Assembly: GCA_963556145.1 (NCBI GenBank)
Contig: OY744465.1
Span: 7,006,001-7,070,000 of the forward strand
Length of the DNA stretch: 64,000 nt
DNA from: Hygrocybe punicea
Taxonomy: Eukaryota; Basidiomycota; Agaricomycetes; Agaricales; Hygrophoraceae
Reading direction: 5' to 3'
Made by a program: the position numbers and the translations under genes. Below, piece by piece: positions 20,611 through 31,433 of the stretch. The notes under the pieces were generated by a model, which saw nothing but the letters and a program-made list of their open reading frames with translations, did no database searches and was not told the origin of the DNA. Positions within the stretch are counted from its first letter, which is position 1. Every line of letters starts with the position of its first letter.

Positions 20611-22600
20611 TTATAGTAATAGCCGCTCATAATATAACTGAGGCTATAGCAATAGCTGATTATGGTATAGCTTGGTCTATAGCAATATGTGGCTGTAGTA
20701 TCACTATACTCATGGCAATAGCTTCCTATAGGATAATCAAGTCTCTAGTAGTAACTGAACTAACAGTTAACGTAACCTCTCAGCTAATAGTAGGTTTAGT
20801 ATACTGTAATGTCTATTCTCTTGCCCTCTCAAAGTTGATTTATGCCCTCTCTTTGCCACTTATAAATCTTTATCATTGTGTAGCACAAAATGAAGGATAA
20901 AGTTTGTGTCTAAGCTAATGAAAATCAAGGGAAATAACTTATAATTTAAAACTGAGCAGAAAGTGAGTGATGATCAAGCAGATGGCCTATGTCTGTATTA
21001 ATAAACATAAGGAGAAAGAACACTCCAGATACCCCTAGTGAGAAGGAAGCATAGACCTATGTCACCTCACTATAACAGGAGGCCTGAAACACTCAGAACA
21101 CCTCTAGTTAAATGGAGGCATAGATCTAGACTCAAAATCTATCTAAGGTGAAAATATATATACCTGATTATAGCAGGAGGCCTGAAAAACTGAAAACACC
21201 TCTAGTTAGAGGGCAGCTTTGACCTATATCCTCCCTCTAATATGAGGGGTTAGGTGGGAGTCACTGGTGAAATAGGCATCCAATCCAACAATCCAGACCC
21301 AGTTAGTGAGAATAAAGAACATGAGCAGATCACGTAAACCTCATTTACTTTCTGATTCCATTATTATTAAAAAATCTTCAGTCTCAGTCCCAAACGCCAT
21401 CAGCAATACATACATGTATACAACATCATTGCAAAGTCAATTCCAGGGTTTACTAGTATGCTACACATGTTCAAAAAGCACCCTGAGAAGCTGAAAGAGC
21501 TTGCAAAGCTTGTGAGTGATTTTATTTAGTGCATATATGCATCTTTGTTACTGAGTGGAATGCTAACTTGGCAAACAGATGACCCAGGCCCTTGGAAACG
21601 CATGATCTGATGACTGTGGGAGTTTATGAGAAGACGGTCTTGCTTATGTTGCACTGGACAGTCTTGGGAAGGTGCTCCAGCCTCCCTGCAAAAAGTGCCA
21701 AAACTGGCATACGAGGCTTCAACCACCAGACCCTAGGCTGTTTATTTTGTCCAGTCAAGTATATAACAGACTTTGATGCTGATCCTGCAACATATGTCAT
21801 CTAGATCTCATCTGAATCAGCTAATTGTCATTTTTCTTCAGACTTCTACTGAAAGTAAGTGATGGGCAAAAGACTGTAACCGCAAGCAACTTTCATCTGT
21901 TTCTATATGAAAACGGCATCTATTATCCTGCTGAAATGGACAAGGGCCTCTGCCATGGTGCCCTGCTTGTCCGTGTATGTGGTTATCACCATCCGTTTTT
22001 CGTTTTGTATACCAATTTTGCTTTGGTAGACATGGCAACATATCTTTACATCGCCATCATCTGCTGTAAGAGATGCACCTGGCATAGGACATACCAAAGC
22101 CGGTCAGGCCAAGCTCAATGGCCTTGAAGCTGTTACACTGAGAATGATTGTGTATGCTGCTTGACATGTACATTCCATTCATCATTACAAATAGCTTTGT
22201 TTATCTGTCAGTAGGCTCATTGGTTCCTTTCTGCAGAGGATGATTTGCATCTTGAGGATGGCTTATTTGATAAAGAATATTTCTTTAATATCATTGTGGC
22301 TCTTTTTGAGGATGATCCTGAGGACAATTGGTGTTTGGCAACTCTCACAAGGTGGAACAGGCAAATTCTCATTCATGTTCTTCCATTTTATCATTGATTT
22401 TCCTATTCAGTCAAGTTTTCAGTTCAAAACATCAAAGCTCATCCTCGACTACAAACACAGAGTCAAATGACCTTTCAGATATTTTTGCCCAATGATGTCT
22501 TCGCCAGGCAGAACAGGAACGTGCTGCGTTAAGTGCAACTATCAATACTCATGGCAACCCTGATGATGGTAATGGTACTGCTCCATTACATCCGATTTCC

Positions 22601-22746
22601 GGCTTGATGATCAAGAACTTACCGAACTCAACGCAGATGAATTGGACAAGATGTACTTGGATCCTGAGGCTGATTACAGTGATGAGGACAACCCTGCTAC
22701 CACCAAGAAAGTGAAGAAGGCTAGCCAAAACGAAAACAGAAGGTAA
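22601..22746 (+). pseudogene. Acidic C-terminal reading-frame remnant
   Basis: A short frame LDDQELTELNADELDKMYLDPEADYSDEDN ending KKASQNENRR and a TAA at 22744. The run of acidic and Lys residues looks like real coding sequence from a nuclear-type protein tail. It follows the DUF6698-like fragment closely (about 200 bp). I do not recognise the family. Confidence 0.4.
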
Positions 22747-22766
22747 TCTCCAGCAGGCATTTGCAC

Positions 22767-23737
22767 CATACAGTTGTTGACTACATCATTCACAGATGAT
22801 CAAAAATTCCAATGTCCACTAACTCTTGCACTCTCAATGGACTCTCAGTCGTGATGAACTCTTGCACTCTTGACGGACTCCTGCACTCTTGACAGATGGA
22901 ATCTTTCTCAATGGACTCCTGCACTTTTCGTGGACTCGCAATCTCGTTCTTAACTGCTCTTTCAGATGCGTTCTTCCTCTGGTCTGAGAATACCCACATC
23001 ACCTCTTGATTCTCATATTGTTCAGTTGTCACCACTGCCCTCATTTTTGTGGCTATCATAACTTGTAGATAATTTTCAAATGAAATGAATGTTCGTGGCA
23101 ATATCTCATGAATGCAATGAATGGAAATGTTTTAAGCTTGTTACATTGCCTTGAAACCCTCTGCCCTGCCGGGTACACCTGGCGTCACTATCCCTACCCT
23201 TGCATTGCACGGTGGAACCTTGTAAGATAAAAATACCAGGTCTAGGCTTACCTTGTTAGCCTTGCTCAGTGGTCCTGGGATGGCACCAAAAATATCATTA
23301 AACCTTATATTCAGCTGCTAATATGGTCAAAATAGCCATGTTGGTGGAAACTTATATCTTGTGCGGGGATTGCAATGTAAGTAGGTCATCCAGGTGATAC
23401 TGTGATCTATGACATTTTGAGATGGCCAAATTTTATCTGGCCTCGGAACCAACAAACACTAGTATAAGTTCCAAAAGTTTATACATGGAACATAGCTGTA
23501 ATGTCAAAACTTGGATTGTATGAGATTTTCAGGCTTATCAGGGAGGATAAGAACTATATCGAGCAGGATCAGTGCTGAAAGTTGTTATCAGAGAATTATG
23601 GGCTTTTGGGATGTGACAAAAATCACACTGGCTACAACAACACCCCCTGTCTTCTTCATGTTCTTCTTCTTCATCATCATCATCATCGTGCTTGGCTACT
23701 GTCTTGTTCTTATGCCTGACTGTTTTGGCATGCCCAA
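22767..23737. other. Mostly gene-free; diverged repeat at 23405-23640
   Basis: A reading frame of about 100 codons on the minus strand (22790-23101) is made partly of repeated GACTCYTGCAC phrases and is not convincing. At 23405-23640 the sequence matches, at lower identity, the left third of the TA-flanked element at 33296-34128 (shared GGATGGCCAAAT..., GCAGGATCAG, GGGATGTGAC words), so an old copy of that element is present. A TCATCATCATC run lies at 23670-23690. Confidence 0.5.
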
Positions 23738-23930
23738 TAGTGTTGCCATGGCCTGGCTCCAAAGCCGTTAGCCGTTGAGCTGAACCAGAGTTTAGCCAAG
23801 CCAAGCCGTCGGACCAGCTAACGACTCGGCTAAGCCTGCCGAGCTGTTAGCTGGTCCTATGGCTTGGCTCGGCTAAACTCCGGTTCAGCTCAATGGCTAA
23901 CAGCTTTGGAGCCATGCCGTGGCAACACTA
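23738..23930. mobile_element. 193-bp MITE, GGCTCGGCTAA type
   Basis: Nearly the whole element is a stem-loop. Ends TAGTGTTGCCATGGCCTGG and, other strand, TAGTGTTGCCACGGCATGG, followed by a ~60-bp matching arm with GAGCTGAACC. It shares the terminal TAGTGTTGCC with the hAT-like elements at 1186 and 18607 but has its own subterminal word GGCTCGGCTAA. The flanking 8-mers (ATGCCCAA; ATGTCCAT after a 3-base gap) match only loosely, so the duplication is uncertain. Confidence 0.75.
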
Positions 23931-25005
23931 CAGATGTCCATAGAGTCATAGACTACTTCTTTATATGTCTAAATCTGTATAGTCCCATACCACATCTATG
24001 CGAGTCTATGCAGCTGGCTGTCTCACCTGCACCGAGCTGTATAGACCAGTCAACTATCTGTATAGTCCTACATAATCACATCTAGAATGCAGCCAGAGCA
24101 CTTATTTTATATTATATATTCTGTCGTTGTCATACAAAAGAAAAAAAAAAAAATTGTATTGATCTACTACTACAAATGAAGATCCACATATGCTAGCACA
24201 GTCATCAGTCCCACTGAAAAACACCCACCACCTGTATTGTGATCACATTGTTGGTTGGCATTTTCTCACTCCTTCTTTGGCAGACCGCAAGCAGACCTTG
24301 AGGCATCATTCAGCCATCTCCCATGGGCCATGCCTCTTCACTGGCCAATCCCTGACCAACTGATCATGGTATCTGGACTGGCACTACTTGCTTCCTCAGA
24401 TGTGCATCATTGTCAGCTTGACCAATCATTCAGGGTGGTAGAGTAACCCTAGGCCTGCAGGGTAAGATAGACACCATCAGGAACAGGCACCCCTTATATA
24501 AGCTAACTATTGACTGTCTACCATGTCATACACCTTCCTCATCAACATTCTTTTTGCAAATTTGATTGCTGGGGATGGTAAGGATATGTCTAGGCTTGTG
24601 CTCCTAGGAGATAGTTTCTCAATATTCCAAAAATCAGACAAGTTATCACTAAATTAAGAAACTTTTGAATAAATGTTACCAGATGAATTTCAATGTGTGT
24701 TATGCAAGTTTCCATTTTTTACTGAACACATTTGGCCACTTATATAATACATCACGTGATCTGGAGAAGGTGGGGGTTGGGCAAGAAACACAGGCTATCA
24801 TTTTCAATCATATGGGAAAACAGTCCAAAGCCTGTTCTGCATGTCTACAGAATCTCCAAAATGCCCCCAAGTCCAAGCATAGATGTCTTGATGATGTTCC
24901 CCTGCTGCAAATACAATGGTGAGTTTCTCCTGCTACATTTCTGAAACTCATCGCTTAGCCACAGATAGCTATGCAAATAAGTCGGCTGTTAGAGTTGTGC
25001 AGATA
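23931..25005. other. Gene-free stretch
   Basis: Contains an A-run at 24140-24153. A frame near 24680-24920 has a small Cys cluster (CVLCK and later ACSACLQN) that could be a captured exon, but nothing can be assigned. Confidence 0.35.
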
Positions 25006-25760
25006 AGGTTGACCATGGGTACGGGTTCACCCACAGTTTTTAGGGCACGGGTGACGCGGGTATGGGTATAGTTGCCAAATTTGGCAACTGCAACCAAACC
25101 ATGACCCACACCCGTGACACTGCGGTTTTTATGGGTTGGCAACTACGACTGGGCTACGTGCCCTGAGGTAAATTTATTTTGTGGTTCAACATTAAACTAA
25201 CTCTATTTTCTTAGACAATCAATGCAGACAGACACGATGCAATCGTGCAATGTCACCAAAACCGCTGCCAATGTGTTCCCACTCAAACACGCAAGCCTCA
25301 CCACTCCCAAGAATCACCACCCCCACTGAAAATGCATCCGAATGTGCCCCATCCCGGCCCAAACACCCTTCCAAACACCCATACTACCACAACCAAGGAC
25401 CACGCGAATGCCAACCCAAAACCCTGTGCCTGTGCAAGAGAACGCATCTAAATGTGTCCCAGACCATGATCCCACAAGGCCAGTACCAATGCCCAGCCAA
25501 TCAGCACCAGCACCAACTCAATGCCACCATGCCACCACCAAGACGTCGCAAGTCCAAGCCATGGCCCAATGCCATCGAAACACAAGCCATGTATGTATGT
25601 GAAGAACAGGGAGGACAGCGGCAATGCTCAAGCCCATGGCAATGCAGACGACGAGGAAAACCATTAGCGAGGATGAGGACAGTGATGAGGACGACACAGA
25701 CAGTGACAAAGATGGGAAGCAACACAACGAGGACAGCGAGGATGGCCATGACAAGGTGTC
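25006..25760. mobile_element. Truncated hAT-like element, GGGTACGGG type
   Basis: Left part 25012-25150 repeats GGGTACGGGT/GGGTATGGGT words like the 4426-5401 element, including TTAGGGCACGGGTGACGCG. The interior (25220-25760) is a C-rich then GAGGAC-rich pseudo-coding tract. No matching right terminus exists before the Helitron array begins, so the element is truncated there. Confidence 0.55.
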
Positions 25761-26099
25761 ATGATCCAAAAAGGATTTGGATCAAAACATAGTAATATGC
25801 TATCACTAGTCACCATCCCTACAGCACACATCACCTCATAGCACAGTTACACACATTTGGTAGCACCCTGCTGCACAATTTACACTCATCATTATGGGCT
25901 AAGCCAGAGACATCTGGCTATATGTGGTTATTTGTGAATTTAGAGTTAATAAGTTTTTCTATATCAGAGTTAACCAACCATATTTATTAATAAGTTCATT
26001 CATAATTTAATTCTATGGTACAGTGGTATGAGGTGGAGGTGGTCAGCTAGTAGAAAAAGAGCAGAGCATGCAGGATAATAACTACATGGAGGGGGGGAT

Positions 26100-26757
26100 G
26101 GCAATCTGCAACCTGGGGGTAGAGATCTGGGATGGGGGGGGTATGAGGAGAGGTGGGGGCAGCACGAGGCAATGGGACCGAATGAAGGCGCGATCTCGTG
26201 CTCAAATGACCCCAGTGGGTCCCATTCGTGTGTATGTGGCGGGGTTTTGGGATCCGAGGTCCGGGGGTAGAGATCTGGGAGGGGGGGGTATGAAGAGAGG
26301 TGGGGCAAGCGCAGGCCAACAGGGCGGAACTCACTCACAATGTCATGCTCAAACGACCCCATGTGGTCATAACCATCTGCGTGCGACGGTAATTGGCCAT
26401 CTGAGGTCCGGGGGTAGAGATCTGGTAGGGGGGGGGTATGAGGGGAGGTGGGGCCAGTGTGGGTCAACGGGGTCGAACAAATGCGCAGTTTCGTGCTCGT
26501 CCGACCCCATTGGGTCCCATCCAACTGTGTGTGGCGGGGATTGGCCGTCCGAGGCCCGGGGGTAGAGATCTGGTAGGGGGGGTATGGGGAAAGATGAGGT
26601 CAGCACGAGGCAACGGGGATGAACGTACGCTCAATTTTGTGCTCAACCGACCCCAATGTGTCTGCGTGTGTACGGCGTGGTTTGGCCGTCCGATATTCCG
26701 GGGTAGAGATCTGGTAGGGGCAGTATGGGGCAAGAGGGGGTCAGTGTGGGCCAACAG
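26100..26757 (+). repeat. G-rich 146-bp tandem repeat, copy 4 block
   Basis: Five units marked by GGGGTAGAGATCTGG at about 26113, 26262, 26412, 26561 and 26702; two more follow the TRIM-like insertion (about 28470-28735). Each unit contains several G runs on the plus strand and the phrase CCGACCCCATTGGGTCC. Confidence 0.85.
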
Positions 26758-28468
26758 TGGAGTGGTCCTGAGGGACCTCTCGGGATCGGGGACGGAATCG
26801 CACGGAATGGCTGAGGTGGATGGGATAGATAACTGTCTACCACATCAGGAACGACTACTGACTAAGGGTGTGGTCACGTGACCTGCCAGGCACCACTACT
26901 ACAAGTGCCCCTCTCTCCCATAGCAACGCCCTCACCGCTAGCAAGAGACAAAAAAGGAAAGAAACTGAAGGGCTGGAAGACAACAGAAAGGGAACACAGG
27001 GAGAACAGGAAGAGCACAAAGAAAAGCACAAAAGGAGAAGGTGTGGACTAGCCTACTCCAGATGGATCTAACAAGGGTAGGTCATTCTGAAAAAAAGACG
27101 TAGTGGAATGTGGAAAAGGGGGCAGAACGAGATGGCGCAGAGTCGGTGGGTGGGTCGTTGGGCGTGAGTCGACACGAGGACACGTGGGGCCACCATACGA
27201 TGCATGAACAGGGCCGCGAACGCGTATGTTTGGGGTATGGACATTGTGGTAGGTGGCGGGGGTGGGGCCATGGCTGTGGGGGTGGGGCAGATGGGTTCGG
27301 GTCGTTGGGCACGCAGTTGGGGATTGTCGTATTGCGTGGGTAGGTTGTTGGGGTGTTGTGTAGACACGTGGAGGATTGGGATGTGGGGCCGCGTGTGTGT
27401 AAACGGGATATGGAGGGGTGGGATGTGCTGATGGCATTGGGCTGGTTTTGCTGCCTGGAGCTTGCGCGGTCGAGGTCGATCGTGTTGGAAACGGGCATGC
27501 AGGGCCATAAAACGAATCGGCGTGGGGCTCGCAGGTGCATGTATGTCCGGTTGGTCGTTTGGTTACGCTGGGTGGGGCCGGACGCTTCATTCGTGTGTGT
27601 ATAGGCCGTTGGGGTCGTATTGGTACTGCAGGTGCGAGGGATCCAGCGCAGGTGTGTTGTGCCATGCCAATGGGGTCAAGGAAATGGGTGCCGGTGTGTG
27701 CCAGAAGCGCGAGTCAATGTGGTGACGTGGCAGTTGGGCAACGCGGCAACGGATGGGTGGGCGTGATAACGGTGTTGGTGAGGATGGCACAGGTGAATAC
27801 AGGGTGGGTAGAGCTGCCGTATGGACGTGGGGGGGTCTCAAGCATCTGTGTATTCAGTAGTGAACCTGTGGGTGTTCGAATGAAAAATGGTAGGTCGAAA
27901 ACGGGGACGACGATGTTGAGGGTGTGTCTTGCTGCATGACGGCATTGTTGGATGCGCCATACAGCTCGGCAGCCTCGTGGGGGTCGTCTAAGGAGTGTGG
28001 GGTGCTGTGGGTGCGCGTGGGTGGTCGGATTTCTGGTGGGCGAAGCTGGTGACGTGGCTGCCCGACATGGCTGTGTGGAATGGTGAGGAAGTACGAAAGG
28101 TCGTGAGGATGGTCGCGGGGCATGTAGAATAATGCGGACGTAACGCTGGGGCCATCAGAGATTGTTTTCTGTAGTGTTTTGCATGGGTGTGCTGCGTGGA
28201 ATCACGTGCGTGGGCTCTCGGGGGGGTACTCTGTGCTCAAAAATCTCTGTTGCTGTATTCAAAAAGGGTCTGTGCAAGTGGAATGTTGTGGTCTCCGGTG
28301 GCATGGCTCGAATCGCGCTCTCATCACCACGATGGAGTGGTCCCTCGGGATCGGGGACGGAATCGCACGGAATGGCTGAGGTGGATGGGATAGATAACTG
28401 TCTACCACATCAGGAACAACTACTGACTAAGGGTGTAGTCACATGACCTGCCAGGCACCACTACTACA
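26758..28468. mobile_element. TRIM-like element with ~140-bp direct terminal repeats
   Basis: Direct repeats 26758-26903 and 28333-28468 start TGGAGTGGTCC and end CACTACTACA (TG...CA). They differ mainly by a 10-base insertion in the left copy. Flanks are ACAG and ACGG, a possible 4-bp duplication with one change, and the 146-bp unit consensus (GGCCAACGGGG) is restored when the element is removed. The 1.4-kb interior is G-rich and GT-rich on the plus strand, with no gag or pol. Its P/T-rich minus-strand frame (27048-27665) is probably compositional. This fits a terminal-repeat retrotransposon in miniature. Confidence 0.65.
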
Positions 28469-28966
28469 ACGGGGACAAATGAATGCACCATTTTGTGCTC
28501 AATCACCCCCAATGGGTGCCTTCTGCATGTGTGGTGCGGGGTTTGGCCGTCCGAGGTCCCCGGGTAGAGATCTGGTATGGGGGGTATGGGGAAAGGTGGG
28601 GTCAGTGTGAGGCAACGGGGTCGCGTGAATGCACCATTTCATGCTCATCCGACCCCAATGGGTCCCCTCTCGTCGTGTGTGGTGGGGATTTGCAGCCCAG
28701 GGTCTGGGGATGAAGCACTGGTATGGGGAGGTATGAGTAGACAGCTTGGCTTCGCCTCGCAAGGCGACAACTGTGCTCAACTATGCCTCGCATGGCAAAA
28801 CGTGGCTTATGCATGCGAGAATTAAGCGGCAAGTGAGAAAACATGCGCACATGTGAGCAAAACGCGACCATAGCCGATTACCCACGCCACTGACCCCCCT
28901 TTCCTCCCCTTCCTTTTAGACTAGTTGGTACCCGTGCTTTGCAACAGTGTTTAGTTAATGATTTTA

Positions 28967-29588
28967 CAGCCGTTTGTATAAATGATGGCACTTTTTGAAA
29001 ATTTTTGAATCAATTGAATAATATGGACTTAGACAAATTTCTGGCATCAAAAGAGCTCCTATGAAGAATATTGTAGGGAGAAAATTGTTCAGTGTTTCAA
29101 GGGCTAGAAGCTCATATACCGTATTTTGCTTCATTTTTGTCCTTTGAGTCAAATATTACTCTGTATTATATTTGTTTATATTAGGCTTGAAATATCACAT
29201 GAATCATAATTATGGGATCAAAGGACAAAAATGAAGCAAAATACAGTATATAAGCTTCTAGCCCTTGAAACACTGAACAATTTTCTCCCTACAATCTTCT
29301 TCATAGGAGCTCTTTTGATGCCATAATTTTACAATATGATATTGGGTGTCAAAAATACTACTTTACCTCTTTGTTTCATCCACCACTCATCATACACTAA
29401 ATATAGTCCAAATGTAATTACAGGAGCCGATAGCCCTTAGAAAATACTACAACTTTCCCTCTGTAACCATATCAATCCATGCAGTATTTCATGAGATACA
29501 AGATTGAGCACAGAAACTTTGTCTAACTCCATATTATTCAAATGATTCAAAAAATTTCAAAAAGTGCCATCATTTATACAAACGGCTG
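28967..29588. mobile_element. TA-flanked foldback in the 3' tail of Helitron copy 3
   Basis: Arms begin CAGCCGTTTGTATAAATGA on both strands, flanked by TA (28965-28966, 29589-29590). The arms carry TGTAGGGAGAAAATTG ... AAGGGCTAGAAGCTC. The CAG start after TA is typical of Tc1/mariner. No gene. It sits about 40 bases inside the Helitron 3' end. Confidence 0.85.
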
Positions 29589-30108
29589 TAAAAGTTAGTT
29601 TGTAAAGTTAGTTTACGAAGGTATTAAATGTTAGTCGAGTTATTGAATGTCAGTTAGCAAAGTAGGTTTGCAATGCTATTAAAAGTTAGTAGAGTTATTA
29701 AATGTCCAACATTATCAAATATTAGTAATTGAAGAGCTCAAGTCTTTGCTCTCAAGTGAAGAGAGATGAACTCAAAATTTAGTCAAGTCCTCAAATGCCT
29801 GCCCTAAAGTCACACATGTGAAAGCAAAAAAAACGGACTCAATTCAAAGCAATAGTAAATCAATAGTACAAACACCCAAACACATCCAAGTTCTAAATAT
29901 CAATACAAACACCCAAACAAATATTGGCAAGATTACAACCGCATCTAATTCTATAGAGTCCATTTTACTACATAGAGATCCAAACAGAGTCAAGAAAAAG
30001 CAAAGAACAGCCATAAATGTCCCAAATCTAAGAACAGCCATCAATAACATTTCAAAGTCAATAATAGACAGGCAACATACCCCATCAAAGTATATCAGTC
30101 AACAGTTC

Positions 30109-31422
30109 TCAATACACAATGTTTGATGTAGAGGTGTCATTGGAATGATGAGGAAACAGAACTTTGATCCTATCTCCAGAAGTGCAGTGGGAAAGAGCAA
30201 CGTAGAGCTGGCCATGAGAGAAGATTGGGTCATGAAGGTCCAAACCAACATTGATCACAGATTGGCCTTGTGATTTGTTGATTGTCATGGCAATGGCAAG
30301 ACGCACGGGGAACTGGTGCTTTGACAAAGGGATGCCCAATGAATCATCTGAAGGCTCAATGGTAATCCTTGGAATGAAGACAGTTTGTCCAGTGTGTTTT
30401 CCTCCCAAAATGTGACACTGCAACACACATGGTTTGATGTCTGTCAAAATCATGCGGGTTCCATTTCAAAGGCCATTTGAAACATCGATGTTTCGAAGAA
30501 GCATGAGAGGATAGCCTATTTTCAAGGCAAGGTTGGCCAAGGGTAAGCCTGATGCCTTTTGAGCATTGAGGAACTCGATGGGGTAAATGTTTTCGACGCC
30601 GACGACTTTGTGAATTGATCTGACAATACACTCTTCACCTGGAAACCTGTCAAGGATAGCCTGGTTGAGGTCATCCACATAGTTATTGGTTGGAGAGAGA
30701 ATAGTGCGGTCGAGGAAATAGTGATCCGGTGTAGCCCCAATGGCGATTCCTGGATACAGATTGTTAATCAAGGATTCGACAGTGTTTTCTGGCATGCACA
30801 TGTTAAGTGGGAGATGGATGGTGTTTTGGGGACCCAATCCATGACTGGCACCTACTTCCAACAGCCAAGCTGTGAATGTCTCACTCTCTGGGGTTTGATC
30901 CAAATGCATGTTCTGTTTCAAGTGAAGGACCTGTATGTGTGGCCATAAGGTGGATCTTTTGAGAGAGGAATTGACTATCCTCTCCCTGGAGCCATGGGGA
31001 ACAATGGGGGTAGTCTGGCAAAAGTCACCACCAAACAGCATTGTCATTCCTCCAAAGAGTCTGTTATCATCCAGGACATCCTTTAATGTGTGATTGAGTG
31101 CCTCGATAGCATGACGATGCTGCATTGGAGCTTCATGCCAAATGATGATGTCTGTCTGCCTCAAAACATCTGCAAGTTCACTTTGCTTCTGTATTCTGCA
31201 AGTGGAATCATCAAAGATGGGAATGGGAATTTTTAATCGAGAGTGAGCGGTGCTCCCACCATCCAAGATGAAGGCAGAGATGGCAGAGGAGGCGACGGTG
31301 AGAGCAACCTTGTGATTGGCACGAACAGTTGTGGCAATGGTATCGCACACAAAGGTCTTTCCTCCACCACCTGCACTGGGAATGAAGAATGCCTCTCCCT
31401 CCTTGTTGTTGACGGAATGCAT
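30109..31422 (-). pseudogene. Helitron copy 3: Pif1-like helicase domain
   Basis: Helicase part of the Rep/helicase protein, which would unwind DNA during rolling-circle transposition. Visible motifs: Walker A IPSAGGGGKT, WHEAPM in the Walker B position, LFGGDFCQTTPIV, NGTR, the block RLAIAMTINKSQGQS, and LYVALSHCTS. In related proteins the last reads VALSR, so the arginine of motif VI is a histidine here. An in-frame TGA near 30462 replaces the Cys of the usual LCNGTR motif. The upstream junction, at MHSVNNKEGE, is where a solo LTR (31434-32839) cut the gene. Confidence 0.85.
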
Positions 31423-31433
31423 GATGGTATCGT

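Larger units (their letters stand above)
18076..21269. mobile_element. Long-armed foldback element with 8-bp duplication AAATAGGC
   Basis: Outer ends CACCAGTGACTCCCACC on both strands; exact duplication AAATAGGC at 18068-18075 and 21270-21277, and removal restores the DUF6698-like frame. The left arm runs to about 18606 and the right from about 20879. The left arm contains about five copies of a ~70-bp repeat, the right about two, so the arms are unequal. The loop holds a hAT-like element (18607-20266) and a minisatellite. An 8-bp duplication suits hAT more than Tc1/mariner. Confidence 0.88.
17900..22410 (+). pseudogene. DUF6698-like gene, split by a foldback element
   Basis: Left part 17905-18067 reads SELLRQQEESNKLLDPIKLDPYIKLACW... 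up to FYSVFE. It continues after the 18076-21269 insertion with IGIQSNNPDPVSENKE, in frame across the duplication AAATAGGC. Downstream: YNIIAKSIPGFTSMLHMF (about 21415), RGFNHQTLGCLFCPVKYITDF (about 21710), VTASNFHLFLYENGIYYPAEMDKGLCHGALLVRV (21875-21980), and DGLFDKEYFFNIIVALFEDDPEDNW (about 22250-22330). This order matches DUF6698, a multicopy Agaricomycete family of unknown function. Stops and probable unremoved introns break it into at least five pieces, so it is not functional. Family assignment is from memory. Confidence 0.65.
25806..28920 (-). mobile_element. Helitron array copy 4 (non-autonomous, left end uncertain)
   Basis: The 5' end is fixed: read on the minus strand, TCTAAAAGGAAGGGG starts at 28920, directly after the CTAG of copy 3 (28921-28924). 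Leftwards follow a GC-rich block (TTCGCCTCGC words, 28740-28830), 146-bp repeat units, a TRIM-like insertion (26758-28468), more 146-bp units (to about 26100), and the region with CTATGGTACAGTGG and ACATTTGGTAGCACC shared with copies 1 and 2. A CTAG preceded by plus-strand A at 25805-25809 could be the 3' end, but the hairpin seen in the other copies is missing, so truncation is equally likely. Confidence 0.65.

Noticed and set aside
25762..25784. Palindrome TGATCCAAA...TTTGGATCA as a terminator or Helitron hairpin
   Set aside because: Nine-base stem, but no CTRR at the right distance and no gene to terminate; left unassigned.
25805..25809. CTAG after plus-strand A as the left (3') end of Helitron copy 4
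   Set aside because: Not accepted as certain: the GGGTACC hairpin seen in the other copies is absent and CTAG is common by chance. Used only as a provisional border.
27048..27665. Pro/Thr/His-rich minus-strand frame of about 205 codons
   Set aside because: Lies in the G/T-biased interior of the TRIM-like element; overlapping frames are equally open and no motif is present.
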